DNA of 64,000 nucleotides from Strigamia acuminata (GCA_949358305.1 OX442314.1:51218581-51282580); one strand, 5' to 3'. Counted from the stretch's first letter, positions 23,564-34,956 are shown. Notes: generated from the sequence alone by a model not told the origin. Translations and numbers: made by a program.

Positions 23564-26500
23564 TTACTCTTCTTCGTGTCTGCCTTTCTTGGTTGGGGCG
23601 ATTCCGAGTTCGATCAAGGCTTTTTCTAGTGTTGGTCCTGTAAGTGGTTTTGTCAGGAAGTCTGCCAACATCTCGGTTCCTGCGATGTGTTTGATGTCGA
23701 TGTTACCACTTTCGACGTCATTCTTTACGAAATTTAGTCGCCGATTGAAGTGCTTGGTCCTCGCCTTTTGGGGTCCCGGCTTCAGTAATTGCGTCGCATT
23801 TAAGCTGTCGCAATAAACAGTCGTTGCTTCCATTTTCGTGGTTGGTGTGATGGTCATCATTATTTCTTTTGTCCACAGCACATCCTTGATACCTTCCGAT
23901 AAGGCGTGTAACTCGCTCTCAGTGCTTGACATTGCCACGATCTCCTGTTTTTTGCATCTCCAGTGGATTAGCGACCGTCCGTCGCGCACAACAAATCCCG
24001 AGAACGACTTGGAATCTGCCGTTCTGTCCCAACTTGCGTCCGTGTAGGCATGCAATCTTCGGTCCTCGCATCCGTATGACAATTTGTAGTTGGTTGTTTT
24101 CTGCAGGTATTTCAACACTCTCTTCAGTGCTTGGTAGTGTGTCTGTTTGGGCTTCGCGCTGTATTGGGACAGCGAGCTCATTGCGAAACTGAGGTCGGGT
24201 CGTGTGTTGATTGCCAAATACATCAACTTCCCGATCAGTTCTTGGTATTCGCGCTGGTCGACTTCTGGGCTGTCCTCGTGTTCATCCAAATTGAGTTGCG
24301 GGTCCATCGGTGTCGACTTGGTGTTACAGTTTTCCATCCCGTAACTTGCTAAAACTCTTCGAATATATTCGGACTGGTGTAGGTGGATTCCATTGTCGTC
24401 GTGGTAAACTTGAATCCCTAAGATGGATGATAGTTGGCCCATGGAGATTAATTCTACGTCGTTTTTAATCTGGTCTATCACTTCCTTCTCGAATCGGTCC
24501 GATGATGCCAAAGTGACGGCGTCGTCCACGTAAACTCCCAAAAACATGTAGTCATGTCCTCGTCTCACGATGAATAAGCATGGGTCGTCGGGAGATCGTT
24601 CAAATTTTACTTTGGCCAAAACTTCGGTTAGCTTCTCGTACCAGCACCGCCCTGACTGTTTTAGTCCGTAGATACTTTTTTCTAGTTTGCATACGAGATT
24701 CGTCCCGTCCTCGTAGCCTTCAGGCTGTGCCATGTAAATTTCATTCTTGAGTTTGCCGTGGAGGTATGCCGATCGTACGTCGTGTTGCGATAGTTTCCTT
24801 TTTCGTTTCGCGCCTTCGTTTACGAGTATTCTCAGCGTTTCGATTCTAATTACCGGTGCAAATGTCGTGTCGTAGTCTACTCCCCATCGCTGCGTGTATC
24901 CAGCGGCTACGAGCCGTGCTTTGAAACGTCTTTCACCGGTGTTTGGATTTACTTTGAGTTTGTAAACCCAATTCGACTTGACAGTTTTCTTGTTTCTCGG
25001 CAGTTCCCTCGTTGTCCAAACTTCGTGCTTCTTCATCGACGCTATTTCTTCATCCATGGCCTTTATCCACTCCTCGGAATTAATTGATTGTAGCGCTTCG
25101 TTGTAGTTTCGAGGGGGATCAATTTCTTCCGATACGTTGGCCATCGCTCTTGATTTTATCCGCTCGGATCTTCTAGCTCCTTGTCGTATCATTTCGTCTT
25201 CATTTGCCGTTCTTTCTGTGAGGTTTCGGACTTGGCGTTCTGCCGTCGTGGCTCTCGGCGTGTGTTGTTGAGTGGGTGGTGGTGGGTCGGCCTCCTCGTT
25301 GTTCTGGATTTCGTCTTGTGCGTTCTCCTCTCGATTCCCGTCCAATATTTCGTCGTTTTCATCTTGTGCGTTGCCTTCTCGACTTCCGTCTATTATTACG
25401 CCATTTTCGACTGTGTTCCCGCCTTTTTCCTCGTCAAGACTCGTCTTAATTTCGGACTCGATCTCCAAGTCGGCGTATTTGGGTTGCATTGCGGTGCCGT
25501 CTTCACTGCGTAGCATCGGCGCGCCCAACTCGCTCTCGACGAATTTTACATTTCGTTCCTCGCTGACGAGTCGTGTCTCGGGATTGTAAATTCGATATCC
25601 TCGTCGTTTTTGTGCGTATCCCACGAATATTCTCTTCTCGGCTTTCGGGTCAAACTTCCTTCGTCCCGCATTTTTCGTGAGTACAAACGCGACGCATCCG
25701 AAACGTTTGAAATATTTTACAGTTGGTTTCTTGTCGTCCCAAACTTCCGACGGGGTTTTTCCATGCACTCTTGTCATGCACGAGTTCCGAATGATTGCCG
25801 TTGTGCACATGCACTCTGCCCAAAACGTGTATGGTAGTCCCGACTCGACGAGCATCGTTCGCGTCATCTCGATAATTGTTCGATTTTGGCGTTCTGCCAC
25901 GCCATTGCTCGCGGCTGAGTACGGTACTGTTAGTTGGTGGTCAACTCCTCGTTCTTGAAACCATTTTTCCAGTTTTCCCACGATAAATTCCCCGCCGTTA
26001 TCGCTACGTATCCTCTTTAAACGTTGGCCCGTTTCTGTCTCGCACATCGTGATCAAATTCTTCAATTTTTCGGCCGTTTCGCTTTTCGTTTTTAAAACTT
26101 TGACCATCGTTTTTCGGCTCCAATCGTCAACGACTGTCATGATATACTTTGATCCTCCCAGTGATTCGGGTGTAATTGCTCCGACGAGGTCCACGTGCCA
26201 CAGGTCCATGATACTTTGCGATTGGCGTTCTCCGATGCTTTTGTGGGGTTTTCGAGTAAGTTTCCCCTTGATACACGATTCGCATGTCTCGTTTTCGCTC
26301 GTATCCATCTTGAGTCCTCGTACCAAAGTGTCCCTCTCCATTTTCCTCATTGTGTCGTACGCCAGGTGCCCGAGTCGTTGGTGCCACGTCGTGTTGATTT
26401 CTTCGGATTTTCTTGCGTTTTCGTGGCTCTGCAATATTTTCGTGTCGATCACGAACTTGTCCCCGATTCGTCGTATGTCGATGATCGCTCTGCCGTCTGG

Positions 26501-26831
26501 TCCTCGTACTGCCGACGCCTTGATGTCGAAAATCACGCTCTTCTTGGTATCGATGATTTTGGCCACGGAAAGTAGATTCGCCGATATCTCAGGTACGTGT
26601 AAAACGTTGTTTAGTCGGTGAATTTTGTCGTTTTTGCTGGTCGTGACTCGAATACTGCCAATTCCAATCGATTTCATTCTTACATTCTTGTCAGCGATCC
26701 CAATTGTCCGATCATCACGTTCGTAGGTGTCGAAAAATTCCTTGGTTCTCGTCATATGGCTAGTTGCGCCCGAATCCACCAACCAAAGCACCTTCGTTTC
26801 TTCACTAATCGTCGCCACTTCGTTCTTTGTA
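23564..26831 (-). CDS. pol: Outer copia pol: protease, integrase, RT, RNase H
   Basis: Minus-strand frame with all copia pol modules in order. Positions counted from the nominal open-frame start at 26992: aspartic protease LVDSGATSHM (about 69), GAG-pre-integrase WHQRLGHLAYD, DDE integrase with HVDLV, RSDNGGEF and SNGVAERQNR (about 265-370), RT with HDVRSAYLHG and the active site YVDDAV (about 820), RNase H with AYTDAS, STESELHAL and VYCDS (about 985 on), and the conserved tail TKHFN. Frame is open to 26992, but the first ~53 codons lie in the LTR of the nested element. The native frame continued from gag, so the peptide starting at 26992 is an artefact of insertion. No stop or frameshift interrupts the part shown. 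Confidence 0.95.
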
Positions 26832-26836
26832 ATTTC
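26832..26836. repeat. Target-site duplication ATTTC, left copy of nested copia
   Basis: ATTTC is repeated at 33857-33861 on the far side of the nested element. Removing the element and one copy restores a continuous gag-pol frame. Confidence 0.93.
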
Positions 26837-27313
26837 TAAAGCGATTTCCTGGCCAAAACATCGGTTAGAAAGGAGTTGACGAGTGTCTAAACAGGTGCGC
26901 GACACCGACATGCGTGCGCCATGTTTAATATCACATAAAAGTGTACACGCTTCGAGGCTAACAACTGCACTCGGAAAAATAGGATAAATCATTGTTGGAT
27001 TTCAATGATTTGTCCTTTACATTATAAAATAAAAGCAATGACATTCATAATCGATAACTAAGCAATAATAACAATACAGGACTCGCTCTTTTGAGCAGAC
27101 GATGTTATCAGCGCATGCTGCTAAATGGAAACGTTCAACCGCGGTACAGAACCAGCATTAATAAAAATCGAGATCGATTGAACGCGACATCGAGACATTA
27201 AATAGCAGCACATTCATTACACATATCCGGAAAGTGTGTAATGTAAATATTCACAAACTATACAATATGGCGACAAACAACCAAACACACAATATTTCCA
27301 CCACAACTCAATA
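26837..27313 (-). repeat. 3' LTR of nested copia (477 bp)
   Basis: Shared end to end with 33380-33856. Minus-strand AAAGGGGGATA (27314-27324) just upstream is the polypurine tract. It contains the 9-bp inverted repeat CATTACACA/TGTGTAATG near its 5' end. Confidence 0.95.
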
Positions 27314-27330
27314 TATCCCCCTTTGTTTGG

Positions 27331-30300
27331 TTATTTGCGCCTTACAAATAAATGCTCACACAAGGTGTTAAGTCTGGGCTTGGGTAACCATTTGGTCATC
27401 ACATCGGCGACATTCAGGGCCCCTGGAATATGCTTAATAGCAAACGTTCCGCGCTCAAACCAGTCCCTGAGGAAATGAAGCTTTACGTCGATATGTTTAT
27501 TCGCCCTATTCTCTATTCGGTTTTTGGCGTATTGTATCGCGGGCATACTGTCCGCGTACACGCATGGGGTGTTCCGATTGATGCTGAACATGATGTCGGC
27601 ATCGTAAAGCCTCTCTAGCCATATAATCTCCTTTACGCCATCGACCACGGCCAGAAATTCACTCTCCATGATCGATAACGCAGTCATTGACTGCTTATGG
27701 CAGTTCCACATGATCGGAACGCCACCCAAATAGACTATGTGACCCCCGAAGCTTCTCCTTTTGTCTGCATCGAGGGCAAACGACGCGTCGGTATACACAG
27801 TTAGATTATCATTTCGGCAATTGGAAAGATTAATCATATAATCCGACGTATTTGCCAGATATCGCAAAATTTGCAATAACATACTAATGTGACGCGTCGA
27901 ATGTTTCTCATTGTATTGTGAGAGGACAATGACCGAGAACAGGATGTCTGGCCTTGTCCTGCTCGCCAAGAACAAGAGACTTCCCACTAAGTTGCGATAG
28001 GGGAAAGTGGAATCAACCCGCTCCTTTTCCGTCACGCCCTGAATAATCGTTCCTGGCGTCCCAGGTACTCTAATCCGAAGGCATGAGTCGACCCCATACA
28101 ACTTACAAAGTTTTTCTATGTATGCCCTTTGATGGATCCTAATTTGGCCCCCAGACCTATCAAAGGCTATGCCTAACAAGAGGGTCACGGGACCCAAATC
28201 AACCGTGTCAAAGGATTCCCTAATCCATCGAACAACGCATTCCTCGACGTAGTCATCCTTGGAGAAGAGAACTATGTCGTCCACGTAAAAGATAAGAATT
28301 GCGTCGTTGTCTAACGCATAAACACAGTTAAGACCCAACAAGGGCACAAATCCCAGTTGGAGTAGACGGTCGTGGAGGGCTTGGTACCACATCCGTCCAC
28401 TCTGATGTAGTCCATATAATGACTTCAACAGCATCCAACACTTATGTTGGTTTTCGGCTGTTCTGTAGCCCTTGGGAATCTCCATGAATTGGACCTTATC
28501 AAGGTCCCCGTACAAGTACGCGGCCTTGATGTCAAGGTGGACATCTCTCCAACCTTTCAGTATCACCAAGGTACAGAAAAACACTATAACGAGGACGAAA
28601 TTGACTACGGGGGAAAATACCTCCGTAAAGTCAATGCCCGGCCTCTGCTTGAAGCCTTGTGCTACCAAGCGAGCCCGGTAGCGCGCGACTGCACCCGACT
28701 GGTCCCTTTTCATTTTATAAATCCATTTTGATCCCAAAAGCAACTCTCCTTCGGGCTTATCAATTTCTTTATAGACAGTTCGATCGTCGAAGATATCTGT
28801 CTCTTCTTTCATCGCCTTTTCCCAGTCCCGTTTGTTGGTGTGCCTCATTGCCTCCTCGTAGGTATCAGGCTCTACGGCACAGAAACCGGCAAAAGGGAGT
28901 TCGGGTTCTTCACCCTCTAAGGTTTTGAAGTCAAAAAGATCTGGGTCGTAGTGGTAACCCTCTGCGTCGCACCATCGCGCAACGTCAGTCCGACTTCTAA
29001 GTTTGTCTTCATTGGGCGAGAAATAAACCACATCAATTTTCCCAGCCGTTGCCCCGGCTTTCCGGACAGACTGGACCCGTCTCCACTTAGTCATATCCAG
29101 CGGCAGCGACAAAGGATCTTTGACCTTCTTTCCCTTTTTGCCCGAACCACGACGAGCTTGTATCGTAGGAGGAAGATCAACCTCCTCATCGTCGTCAGGA
29201 TAAACATTGAAGTAATTCTCGCCATCGCCGTTATCCCCCTTCGCCCCACCAATTTCTTCAACTGGATTATCCCCAGCACCAGCATCCCCAACCAAGTCAC
29301 CTTCAACAGTTTCTATCGCAGGCTGTTGTATCGCTTGTTTTACAAGCGGCCTCAATTCAGGTCTGAAAACAGGCTTTGGGGTTGTGGGTAAAGGAGGCTT
29401 CTCCTTCGGAACCGGGGGTTCAACAGGGGGCGGAATAGGAGGTGGTAGTGCCTCTTGCACTTCCTCAACAATTTCAGGGATAGGGGCAACGGAATCATCA
29501 TCATCTCCCTCGGTGTCCGAGGAAGAATCCCCAAAATGTTTGAATTGGCCACCCTGCGGTTGCTTGATGGGCTGTTGTAGCCGTTTGCCAATCTCATACC
29601 AATATGAGTCTTCGAAAATTCGGACATGTTTGGACGCAAAAACTTGATTCCGTACAGGATCCCAAACCCTGTAGCCCCTAGTTGATATTGCGTATCCAAT
29701 GAGTGCTCCCGCCCAAGCCCTTCCTTCCAGTTTGCCCTTTCTGACCTGGGACGGGATATGTACAAATGTCTTCGACCCAATACACCTGATGTGTCGCAAA
29801 GACAATTTCTTGCCGAAAAACACGGTATAGGGCACTTTTCCTCCAAGCCCTTCATGGGGGAATCGGTTCTTTAAGTAAACTATGGTCGTCGCTAATTCAG
29901 CCCAAAGGGGATAGGGGAAATCATTTTCCAACATTAAAGCTCTGACGCCACCGACAATGGTACGGTTTGCACGTTCTGCAACAGAATTCATTTCCGGGCT
30001 ATATGTATTCGTACGAATACATTTCAAACCAATTTTGGATGCATAATCATCCCAATTCCGCGAAATAAATTCTCCTCCATTATCAGTTTTAATGCATTTC
30101 ACTTTCCGTGATGTCGTTCTTTCGACTTCCGTCAACCAACGTTTAAAATGGCCCAAAACTTCCCCTTTGGTCTTCATCGTTATGATCCACATATAACGTG
30201 AATAATCATCAACCAATATAAAGTAAAAATTAGCCCCACCCAAGGAAGTAGCTTGTGATGCCCCCCAAACATCCATGTGCACTAAATCTAATACTCCCTT

Positions 30301-32178
30301 AGTGGAAATGGTAATTATCGGGGGAAAACTCGCCCTAGTGCTCTTAGCACGGGCACATGCGTCACAAGTGGATAATTCTTTGTTAGACAAATTGATCCCA
30401 AAAACGTCCTCGGATTCGGTTAATTTAATAATGCCTTTAGCATTATGGTGGCCCATTCTGGAATGCCACGTGTCCATACTCTGGGATATTTCTTTCTTTC
30501 TCATTTTGATCCCAGTATCCCCGCTTTTGTTAACTTTCGCAGTCGCATTAGCTTCGGGAACAATAGCAGGAGGTGTCTGAACCTCATTCACTGTTTTCTG
30601 TAAATTAATCGCCGCAGGCGCATTCGCTTTGGTTGGCTCGCTTACTTGCGTACTCAAATTAGATGCGGATTTTCCCATATCCGGCTTACAGAAACTTTTT
30701 AGTAAAGCTGACTTAAAATCTAAAATGGTTAGTAGCGGTTGTACAAATTTTTCATCCTTCACGGATGATTTGATTAAATCGAGGACAGCAGCTGTATCCT
30801 GTTGCGCAGTTAATGCAGCTGTGTTTACAGAATTAACCTCGACCCGGCAGTTGACTTTGTACAGCCTGTCGCTAGTCCGAACTGCCGAAATCAATGGTTC
30901 CTCGATTTTATCTTTGAAAATACTCATCTTCCCATCTTTAACAATTGTGCACAACCCAGCCTCATCGGTGCGCCCGAGCGAAATAAGGTTTTTCCGAAAA
31001 TTCGGTGCGAAGAATACATTCGTCAAAGTTATTTTCCTCGTTCTTTGTCCATAGAGCGAAGTGAGGACGATGTTGCCCACACCTTCAATCTTCGATTTTC
31101 CTTCTCCTTGTAGAACGCTGAAGTTAGACAACGGTTTGAAGTTTGAAAACCAATTCCGGTTGAAGGAAAAGTGGTCGGTCGCTCCCGTGTCCACGTACCA
31201 CTGTGAATCGTAGTTTCCGTGCGACACAAGAGATAAGGGCACTGTGGGCTTCTCTTCCGACACCGCAGAATACAAAGTGTAGGGCTCATCTGTATAGGGG
31301 TCCAGTTGTGTGAGATTTGCTCTCTGTGGACCCCCTCTGCCTCGTCCTTTGCCACGGGTGCCTCCACGATTCAATTGGGCTGGCGAGCCAGCGCTGGCGG
31401 GGAAAGTCCCTTGCTGTTTCGGCGGCGATGGGCACTCCCTGGCGAAGTGTCCCGACCCACCGCAAGTAAAACATGTTCCACGCGAAGTTCCGGGGGAATT
31501 TGGGGTTTTTCCACGAGGTTTCCATTTCCCTTTAGTATAGAAAGCGGTAGTATTGTCTGCCAATACAGGTGGGACGCCAAATTCATTGGTCTGTTCATAA
31601 AGGCGATTGTACTCGCCAAGTAAACGTTCTTTAACGTTTTTCGCTGTGAATTCCGTATCCGACCAGTGATACGCGGTCTGTTTCACAGCCTCGTATTGTG
31701 GGGGCAGAAGATCTAAATATTGGAATGCCTGGAATTCATCGGTGACCTCAATTTTAACGTCCTTCAGTTCGACGATTTTGCGGTCGACCCGCCCGGTGAA
31801 AACTAGCATTTCCTCATTATCTCGAAGTTTCATGTTGAGGAATTCACGTCGCAACCGAGCACGACGTGCCCTCGTCGTCGGTTGATAAGCGTCCTTTAGG
31901 GCTTCCCAAACTTTCGCAGCGGTGGGGCAGGCAACAGCTATCACTTGCTGCGGCTCAGCGCAACTCATGCAGATAGTGGACATTGCCTTGTCCTCTCGAG
32001 CGTTAAACTCTCGCTTCTCTTTTGCAGTGGCTGTTGCAGCCAGTGGTGGCTCAGAGCCACTAACATGTCCCCAAACGCCGTTGTATTTGAGCAATAACTG
32101 GACCTGCACGGACCAGGTGGCATAGTTCGTGCCATCGAGCTTTTTAATATCCTTGTAATCGTCGTGCTTTGAAGCCAT
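27331..32178 (-). CDS. gag-pol: Nested copia gag-pol polyprotein
   Basis: Single frame open from 32202. I prefer the second ATG at 32178 (MASKHDDYKDIKKLDG), which fits the usual start of copia gag proteins just before the LDGTNYATW motif; the first ATG adds eight residues. Positions from 32202: gag with zinc knuckle CFTCGGSGHFAREC (about 243-256), protease YVDTGATDHF (about 336), GAG-pre-integrase WHSRMGHHNAKG, integrase HMDVWGAS (about 641), KTDNGGEF (about 706) and SVAERANR (about 740), a long acidic/proline-rich linker (about 880-1060), RT with LDIKAAYLYGD and FYVDDIV (about 1304), RNase H with VYTDASFALD (about 1468), MESEFLAV and YADSM, ending KHIDVKLHFLRDW. All expected catalytic residues are present and there is no internal stop. 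Confidence 0.97.
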   Translation of the reverse strand: MASKHDDYKDIKKLDGTNYATWSVQVQLLLKYNGVWGHVSGSEPPLAATATAKEKREFNAREDKAMSTICMSCAEPQQVIAVACPTAAKVWEALKDAYQPTTRARRARLRREFLNMKLRDNEEMLVFTGRVDRKIVELKDVKIEVTDEFQAFQYLDLLPPQYEAVKQTAYHWSDTEFTAKNVKERLLGEYNRLYEQTNEFGVPPVLADNTTAFYTKGKWKPRGKTPNSPGTSRGTCFTCGGSGHFARECPSPPKQQGTFPASAGSPAQLNRGGTRGKGRGRGGPQRANLTQLDPYTDEPYTLYSAVSEEKPTVPLSLVSHGNYDSQWYVDTGATDHFSFNRNWFSNFKPLSNFSVLQGEGKSKIEGVGNIVLTSLYGQRTRKITLTNVFFAPNFRKNLISLGRTDEAGLCTIVKDGKMSIFKDKIEEPLISAVRTSDRLYKVNCRVEVNSVNTAALTAQQDTAAVLDLIKSSVKDEKFVQPLLTILDFKSALLKSFCKPDMGKSASNLSTQVSEPTKANAPAAINLQKTVNEVQTPPAIVPEANATAKVNKSGDTGIKMRKKEISQSMDTWHSRMGHHNAKGIIKLTESEDVFGINLSNKELSTCDACARAKSTRASFPPIITISTKGVLDLVHMDVWGASQATSLGGANFYFILVDDYSRYMWIITMKTKGEVLGHFKRWLTEVERTTSRKVKCIKTDNGGEFISRNWDDYASKIGLKCIRTNTYSPEMNSVAERANRTIVGGVRALMLENDFPYPLWAELATTIVYLKNRFPHEGLGGKVPYTVFFGKKLSLRHIRCIGSKTFVHIPSQVRKGKLEGRAWAGALIGYAISTRGYRVWDPVRNQVFASKHVRIFEDSYWYEIGKRLQQPIKQPQGGQFKHFGDSSSDTEGDDDDSVAPIPEIVEEVQEALPPPIPPPVEPPVPKEKPPLPTTPKPVFRPELRPLVKQAIQQPAIETVEGDLVGDAGAGDNPVEEIGGAKGDNGDGENYFNVYPDDDEEVDLPPTIQARRGSGKKGKKVKDPLSLPLDMTKWRRVQSVRKAGATAGKIDVVYFSPNEDKLRSRTDVARWCDAEGYHYDPDLFDFKTLEGEEPELPFAGFCAVEPDTYEEAMRHTNKRDWEKAMKEETDIFDDRTVYKEIDKPEGELLLGSKWIYKMKRDQSGAVARYRARLVAQGFKQRPGIDFTEVFSPVVNFVLVIVFFCTLVILKGWRDVHLDIKAAYLYGDLDKVQFMEIPKGYRTAENQHKCWMLLKSLYGLHQSGRMWYQALHDRLLQLGFVPLLGLNCVYALDNDAILIFYVDDIVLFSKDDYVEECVVRWIRESFDTVDLGPVTLLLGIAFDRSGGQIRIHQRAYIEKLCKLYGVDSCLRIRVPGTPGTIIQGVTEKERVDSTFPYRNLVGSLLFLASRTRPDILFSVIVLSQYNEKHSTRHISMLLQILRYLANTSDYMINLSNCRNDNLTVYTDASFALDADKRRSFGGHIVYLGGVPIMWNCHKQSMTALSIMESEFLAVVDGVKEIIWLERLYDADIMFSINRNTPCVYADSMPAIQYAKNRIENRANKHIDVKLHFLRDWFERGTFAIKHIPGALNVADVMTKWLPKPRLNTLCEHLFVRRK

Positions 32179-32202
32179 CACGACGACACCAGGAAAATGC
32201 AC

Positions 32203-33359
32203 AATAATAATTGGTTATGCACAGAGAGAACACAATTTCGGAATTTATTCCGCACACACACTTCACAGGAGCACTTAATCACACAATGCACAATTGTCTC
32301 TAGTCCCAAAAACCAAAAAGGAAGGCGAAAATACAGTTTCAACCCGGGGAATCTCAATAAGTGAGATTGGAAAACCTTGACTGGCAATCCACCAACTCTT
32401 CCGTCCGACCTCCTGGGGTCGCGGGATGGTTGGGGGCCCTGGATAAGCCCAGCCAAGAATACAGTGCTACGTGCCCGACTGGACGTAGGGTAGCACCGAA
32501 TCTAACAAGGGACCAACAACAAAAACTTAAAACTATACAGAGTTTCACGAAAGTATGCAAATAAATCAAAACAGTCTAGATGTGAAGTTGGCCAATTACG
32601 GGATCCTTGCGCCGTAATCGGTTCCCACGGTGTGTTCAACGTCGGCTTCACGTGTCGAATTAACTCACACGCACGCCGGGGTGCTAATGTGAGGAGAAAC
32701 CCTCTCAACTGGTGCACCCTGCGTGCAAAACCAGGGTTTCCTCTTGAAATCGTCGTTGCGCACGTCCGCGCCTTCGTAATTCCACGTCGGGTGTAAATCA
32801 CGGCTCTTCGTGCTAAATATGGCTGTGTACGTGGACTTACACGTAAACACAGCTCCAAAACGAATATTCACCGTCGATGGCGATGAAAAACGATCAAAAT
32901 GGTCGCCACAGAACAAATCTTCGTCCTCGACGATCCTACGACAAATATCGGTCGTTTTGCGTCGAAACTCCGTCGTGTCGACGTGAATGGGCGTCGTCTC
33001 GCTGGCAATACTGATTGCCTCGGCAAAATAACGTCGTGTTGGCGTGTATCGGTTCAGATGCACGTCTGGGCTGCGATTCGCTTCACGGCCGAATCCAAAA
33101 TGGCCGCCGCAGGAGAATTTCACAACGACGTCGGAAAAAGTGCTTATTTCGCACAGAAAAATTTCGAAATAAAGCTGCTTACACACTAAAATGTCCGTAG
33201 TAATGTCCGCACACGTTGCCGATCGTTTCCAATCGATTTGGCGAAGAAAATCCGTCTGCGTCGGTCGGTTCGCGTTTGCGGCGAAGTCGGGCGACGTCTT
33301 GGCTTCGTCTCGCGTCCAAAAAGGTCGGAAATCCTTTACAAACTGGTCAGGCCGTCGAG
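32203..33359 (-). other. Long 5' leader of the nested copia, with a 244-codon open frame
   Basis: The 1.16 kb between the primer site and gag-pol is unusually long for copia. A minus-strand frame runs 33399-32665 (244 aa, starts MARKSLYMVAEDG), beginning inside the LTR and passing through the primer site. I recognise no domain. It may be chance in GC-balanced sequence, or packaging/regulatory leader. Confidence 0.5.
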
Positions 33360-33377
33360 AACCATCCTCTGCTACCA
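33360..33377 (-). promoter_or_regulatory. Primer-binding site of nested copia, initiator tRNA-Met type
   Basis: Minus strand TGGTAGCAGAGGATGGTT, two bases after the 5' LTR. It fits the 3' end of animal initiator methionine tRNA (ending CCTCTGCTACCA), the usual copia primer. Confidence 0.9.
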
Positions 33378-33379
33378 TA

Positions 33380-33856
33380 TAAAGCGATTTCCTGGCCAAA
33401 ACATCGGTTAGAAAGGAGTTGACGAGTGTCTAAACAGGTGCGCGACACCGACATGCGTGCGCCATGTTTAATATCACATAAAAGTGTACACGCTTCGAGG
33501 CTAACAACTGCACTCGGAAAAATAGGATAAATCATTGTTGGATTTCAATGATTTGTCCTTTACATTATAAAATAAAAGCAATGACATTCATAATCGATAA
33601 CTAAGCAATAATAACAATACAGGACTCGCTCTTTTGAGCAGACGATGTTATCAGCGCATGCTGCTAAATGGAAACGTTCAACCGCGGTACAGAACCAGCA
33701 TTAATAAAAATCGAGATCGATTGAACGCGACATCGAGACATTAAATAGCAGCACATTCATTACACATATCCGGAAAGTGTGTAATGTAAATATTCACAAA
33801 CTATACAATATGGCGACAAACAACCAAACACACAATATTTCCACCACAACTCAATA
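33380..33856 (-). repeat. 5' LTR of nested copia (477 bp)
   Basis: Upstream LTR on the minus strand, carrying the element promoter. It splits the outer gag after its TDEI repeat region. Confidence 0.95.
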
Positions 33857-33861
33857 ATTTC
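33857..33861. repeat. Target-site duplication ATTTC, right copy of nested copia
   Basis: Pairs with 26832-26836. Confidence 0.93.
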
Positions 33862-34956
33862 GTCGGTCGACGCGATCTCGTCGGTGGTCGTTGCAACTTC
33901 GTCAGTCGTCGTGAGTTCGTCCGTCGTCGCAATCTCGTCGGTGTACGTTGCAACTTCGTCTGTTGTCGTGATTTCGTCGGTCGTTGTAATCGGGTCGGTG
34001 TACGTTGCAACTTCGTCTGTCGTCGTGATTTTGTCGGCCGTCTCGATCTCGTCTGTCATTGCGTACATGCACGATTCCTCCATCTCGAATGCACACAGAT
34101 TTCCTTCTTGTTTGTGGCTTCGTTTGAATGTGCCTTTGCCGCGTTTGGAATTCGTCCTCTCTCTCTTCGGTTTTGAACAAGTTGACGCCTTATGCCCGCT
34201 CCCTTCGCAGTTGAAGCAGAACATTGGGTTCTTACACTCGCTCGCCACGTGACCAGGTTTGTTGCAATTGAAGCATTTTCGCGTGTCCGCACGTTTCTCG
34301 AATCTCTTACGGCTATCCGCTCTGTATGCAACATCCGTGCTTCCTTCGATTTTTATGTTGTTCTGCGTCTCACGTGATCTCAAAATTTTTCGCGCATCTT
34401 GTAGTGTAGTCGTCTTATTTGCTCTGATGCCCTCGGCCGTGGCGTCGAATTCTTCTCGCAATCCCCTTAATATCGCGTATTTGGCCTGAGTTTCCTTTAT
34501 ATCCCCTCCGTAGGAGGCGCATTTAGTTCTCAGTGCCTCGACTCGGTTTACGTACTGGTCTATTGTCTCTTTCGCGGTCATTTTGAGGCGCAGCAACTCG
34601 TCCAAGCACTCGTACTGGAGATCTGTTGTATCGATCTCCATATTTTTCTTTATGTCGTCCCAAAGTTGTTTAGCGGTTAATGCGTCGTCGTAACGTAGTA
34701 CCTGCTCATCGTTTAGGGTTCCGATCAGTATTCCCTTCGCGGCGTTGTTGCTCTTCCGCCACGTTTTCCACGTTTTTTCGTCCTCATCGTGGGTCGCATC
34801 TCCCTTAACTGGTCGTTTGGGCTCCGTCTCTTCGATCGCGGTGTCCCACAAATCTCGTTCATTTAGCGCGGCCTTTACTCGTTTGGACCACAGCAAATAG
34901 TTACCGTCGTGTAACAATTCTATTTGGTTGCGGATTTTCGTCGTTGAATCCGTCAT
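33862..34956 (-). CDS. gag: Outer copia gag (5' part of its gag-pol), cut by the nested insertion
   Basis: Starts at the minus-strand ATG at 34956 (MTDSTTKIRNQIELLHDGNY), 135 bp after the primer site. It has a copia-type gag core with YLLWSKRVKAAL and LWDDIK, two CCHC knuckles (CFNCNKPGHVASEC at about 228 and CFNCEGSGHKASTC at about 246), then a basic stretch and a run of TTDE(I/V)ATYTDE repeats (about residues 300-365). The open frame continues to 33760, but the end after about 33862 reads into the nested LTR and is foreign. Gag and pol halves are in the same frame across the insertion. Confidence 0.93.

Larger units (their letters stand above)
26837..33856 (-). mobile_element. Nested complete Ty1/copia retrotransposon (7020 bp)
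   Basis: 477-bp LTRs (26837-27313, 33380-33856) that look identical, a 5-bp target duplication, an initiator-Met primer site, one uninterrupted 1600-aa gag-pol and a purine tract. It landed in the gag-pol frame of the outer element. Its LTR ends are TA...TA and not the usual TG...CA: element strand starts TATTGAG and ends GCTTTA. It looks fully equipped and very recent. Confidence 0.95.

Noticed and set aside
23838-26839. Many plus-strand frames of 60-190 codons across the outer copia pol
   Set aside because: All lie opposite intact pol on the minus strand and show low-complexity Ser, Phe and Cys-rich peptides typical of antisense shadows.
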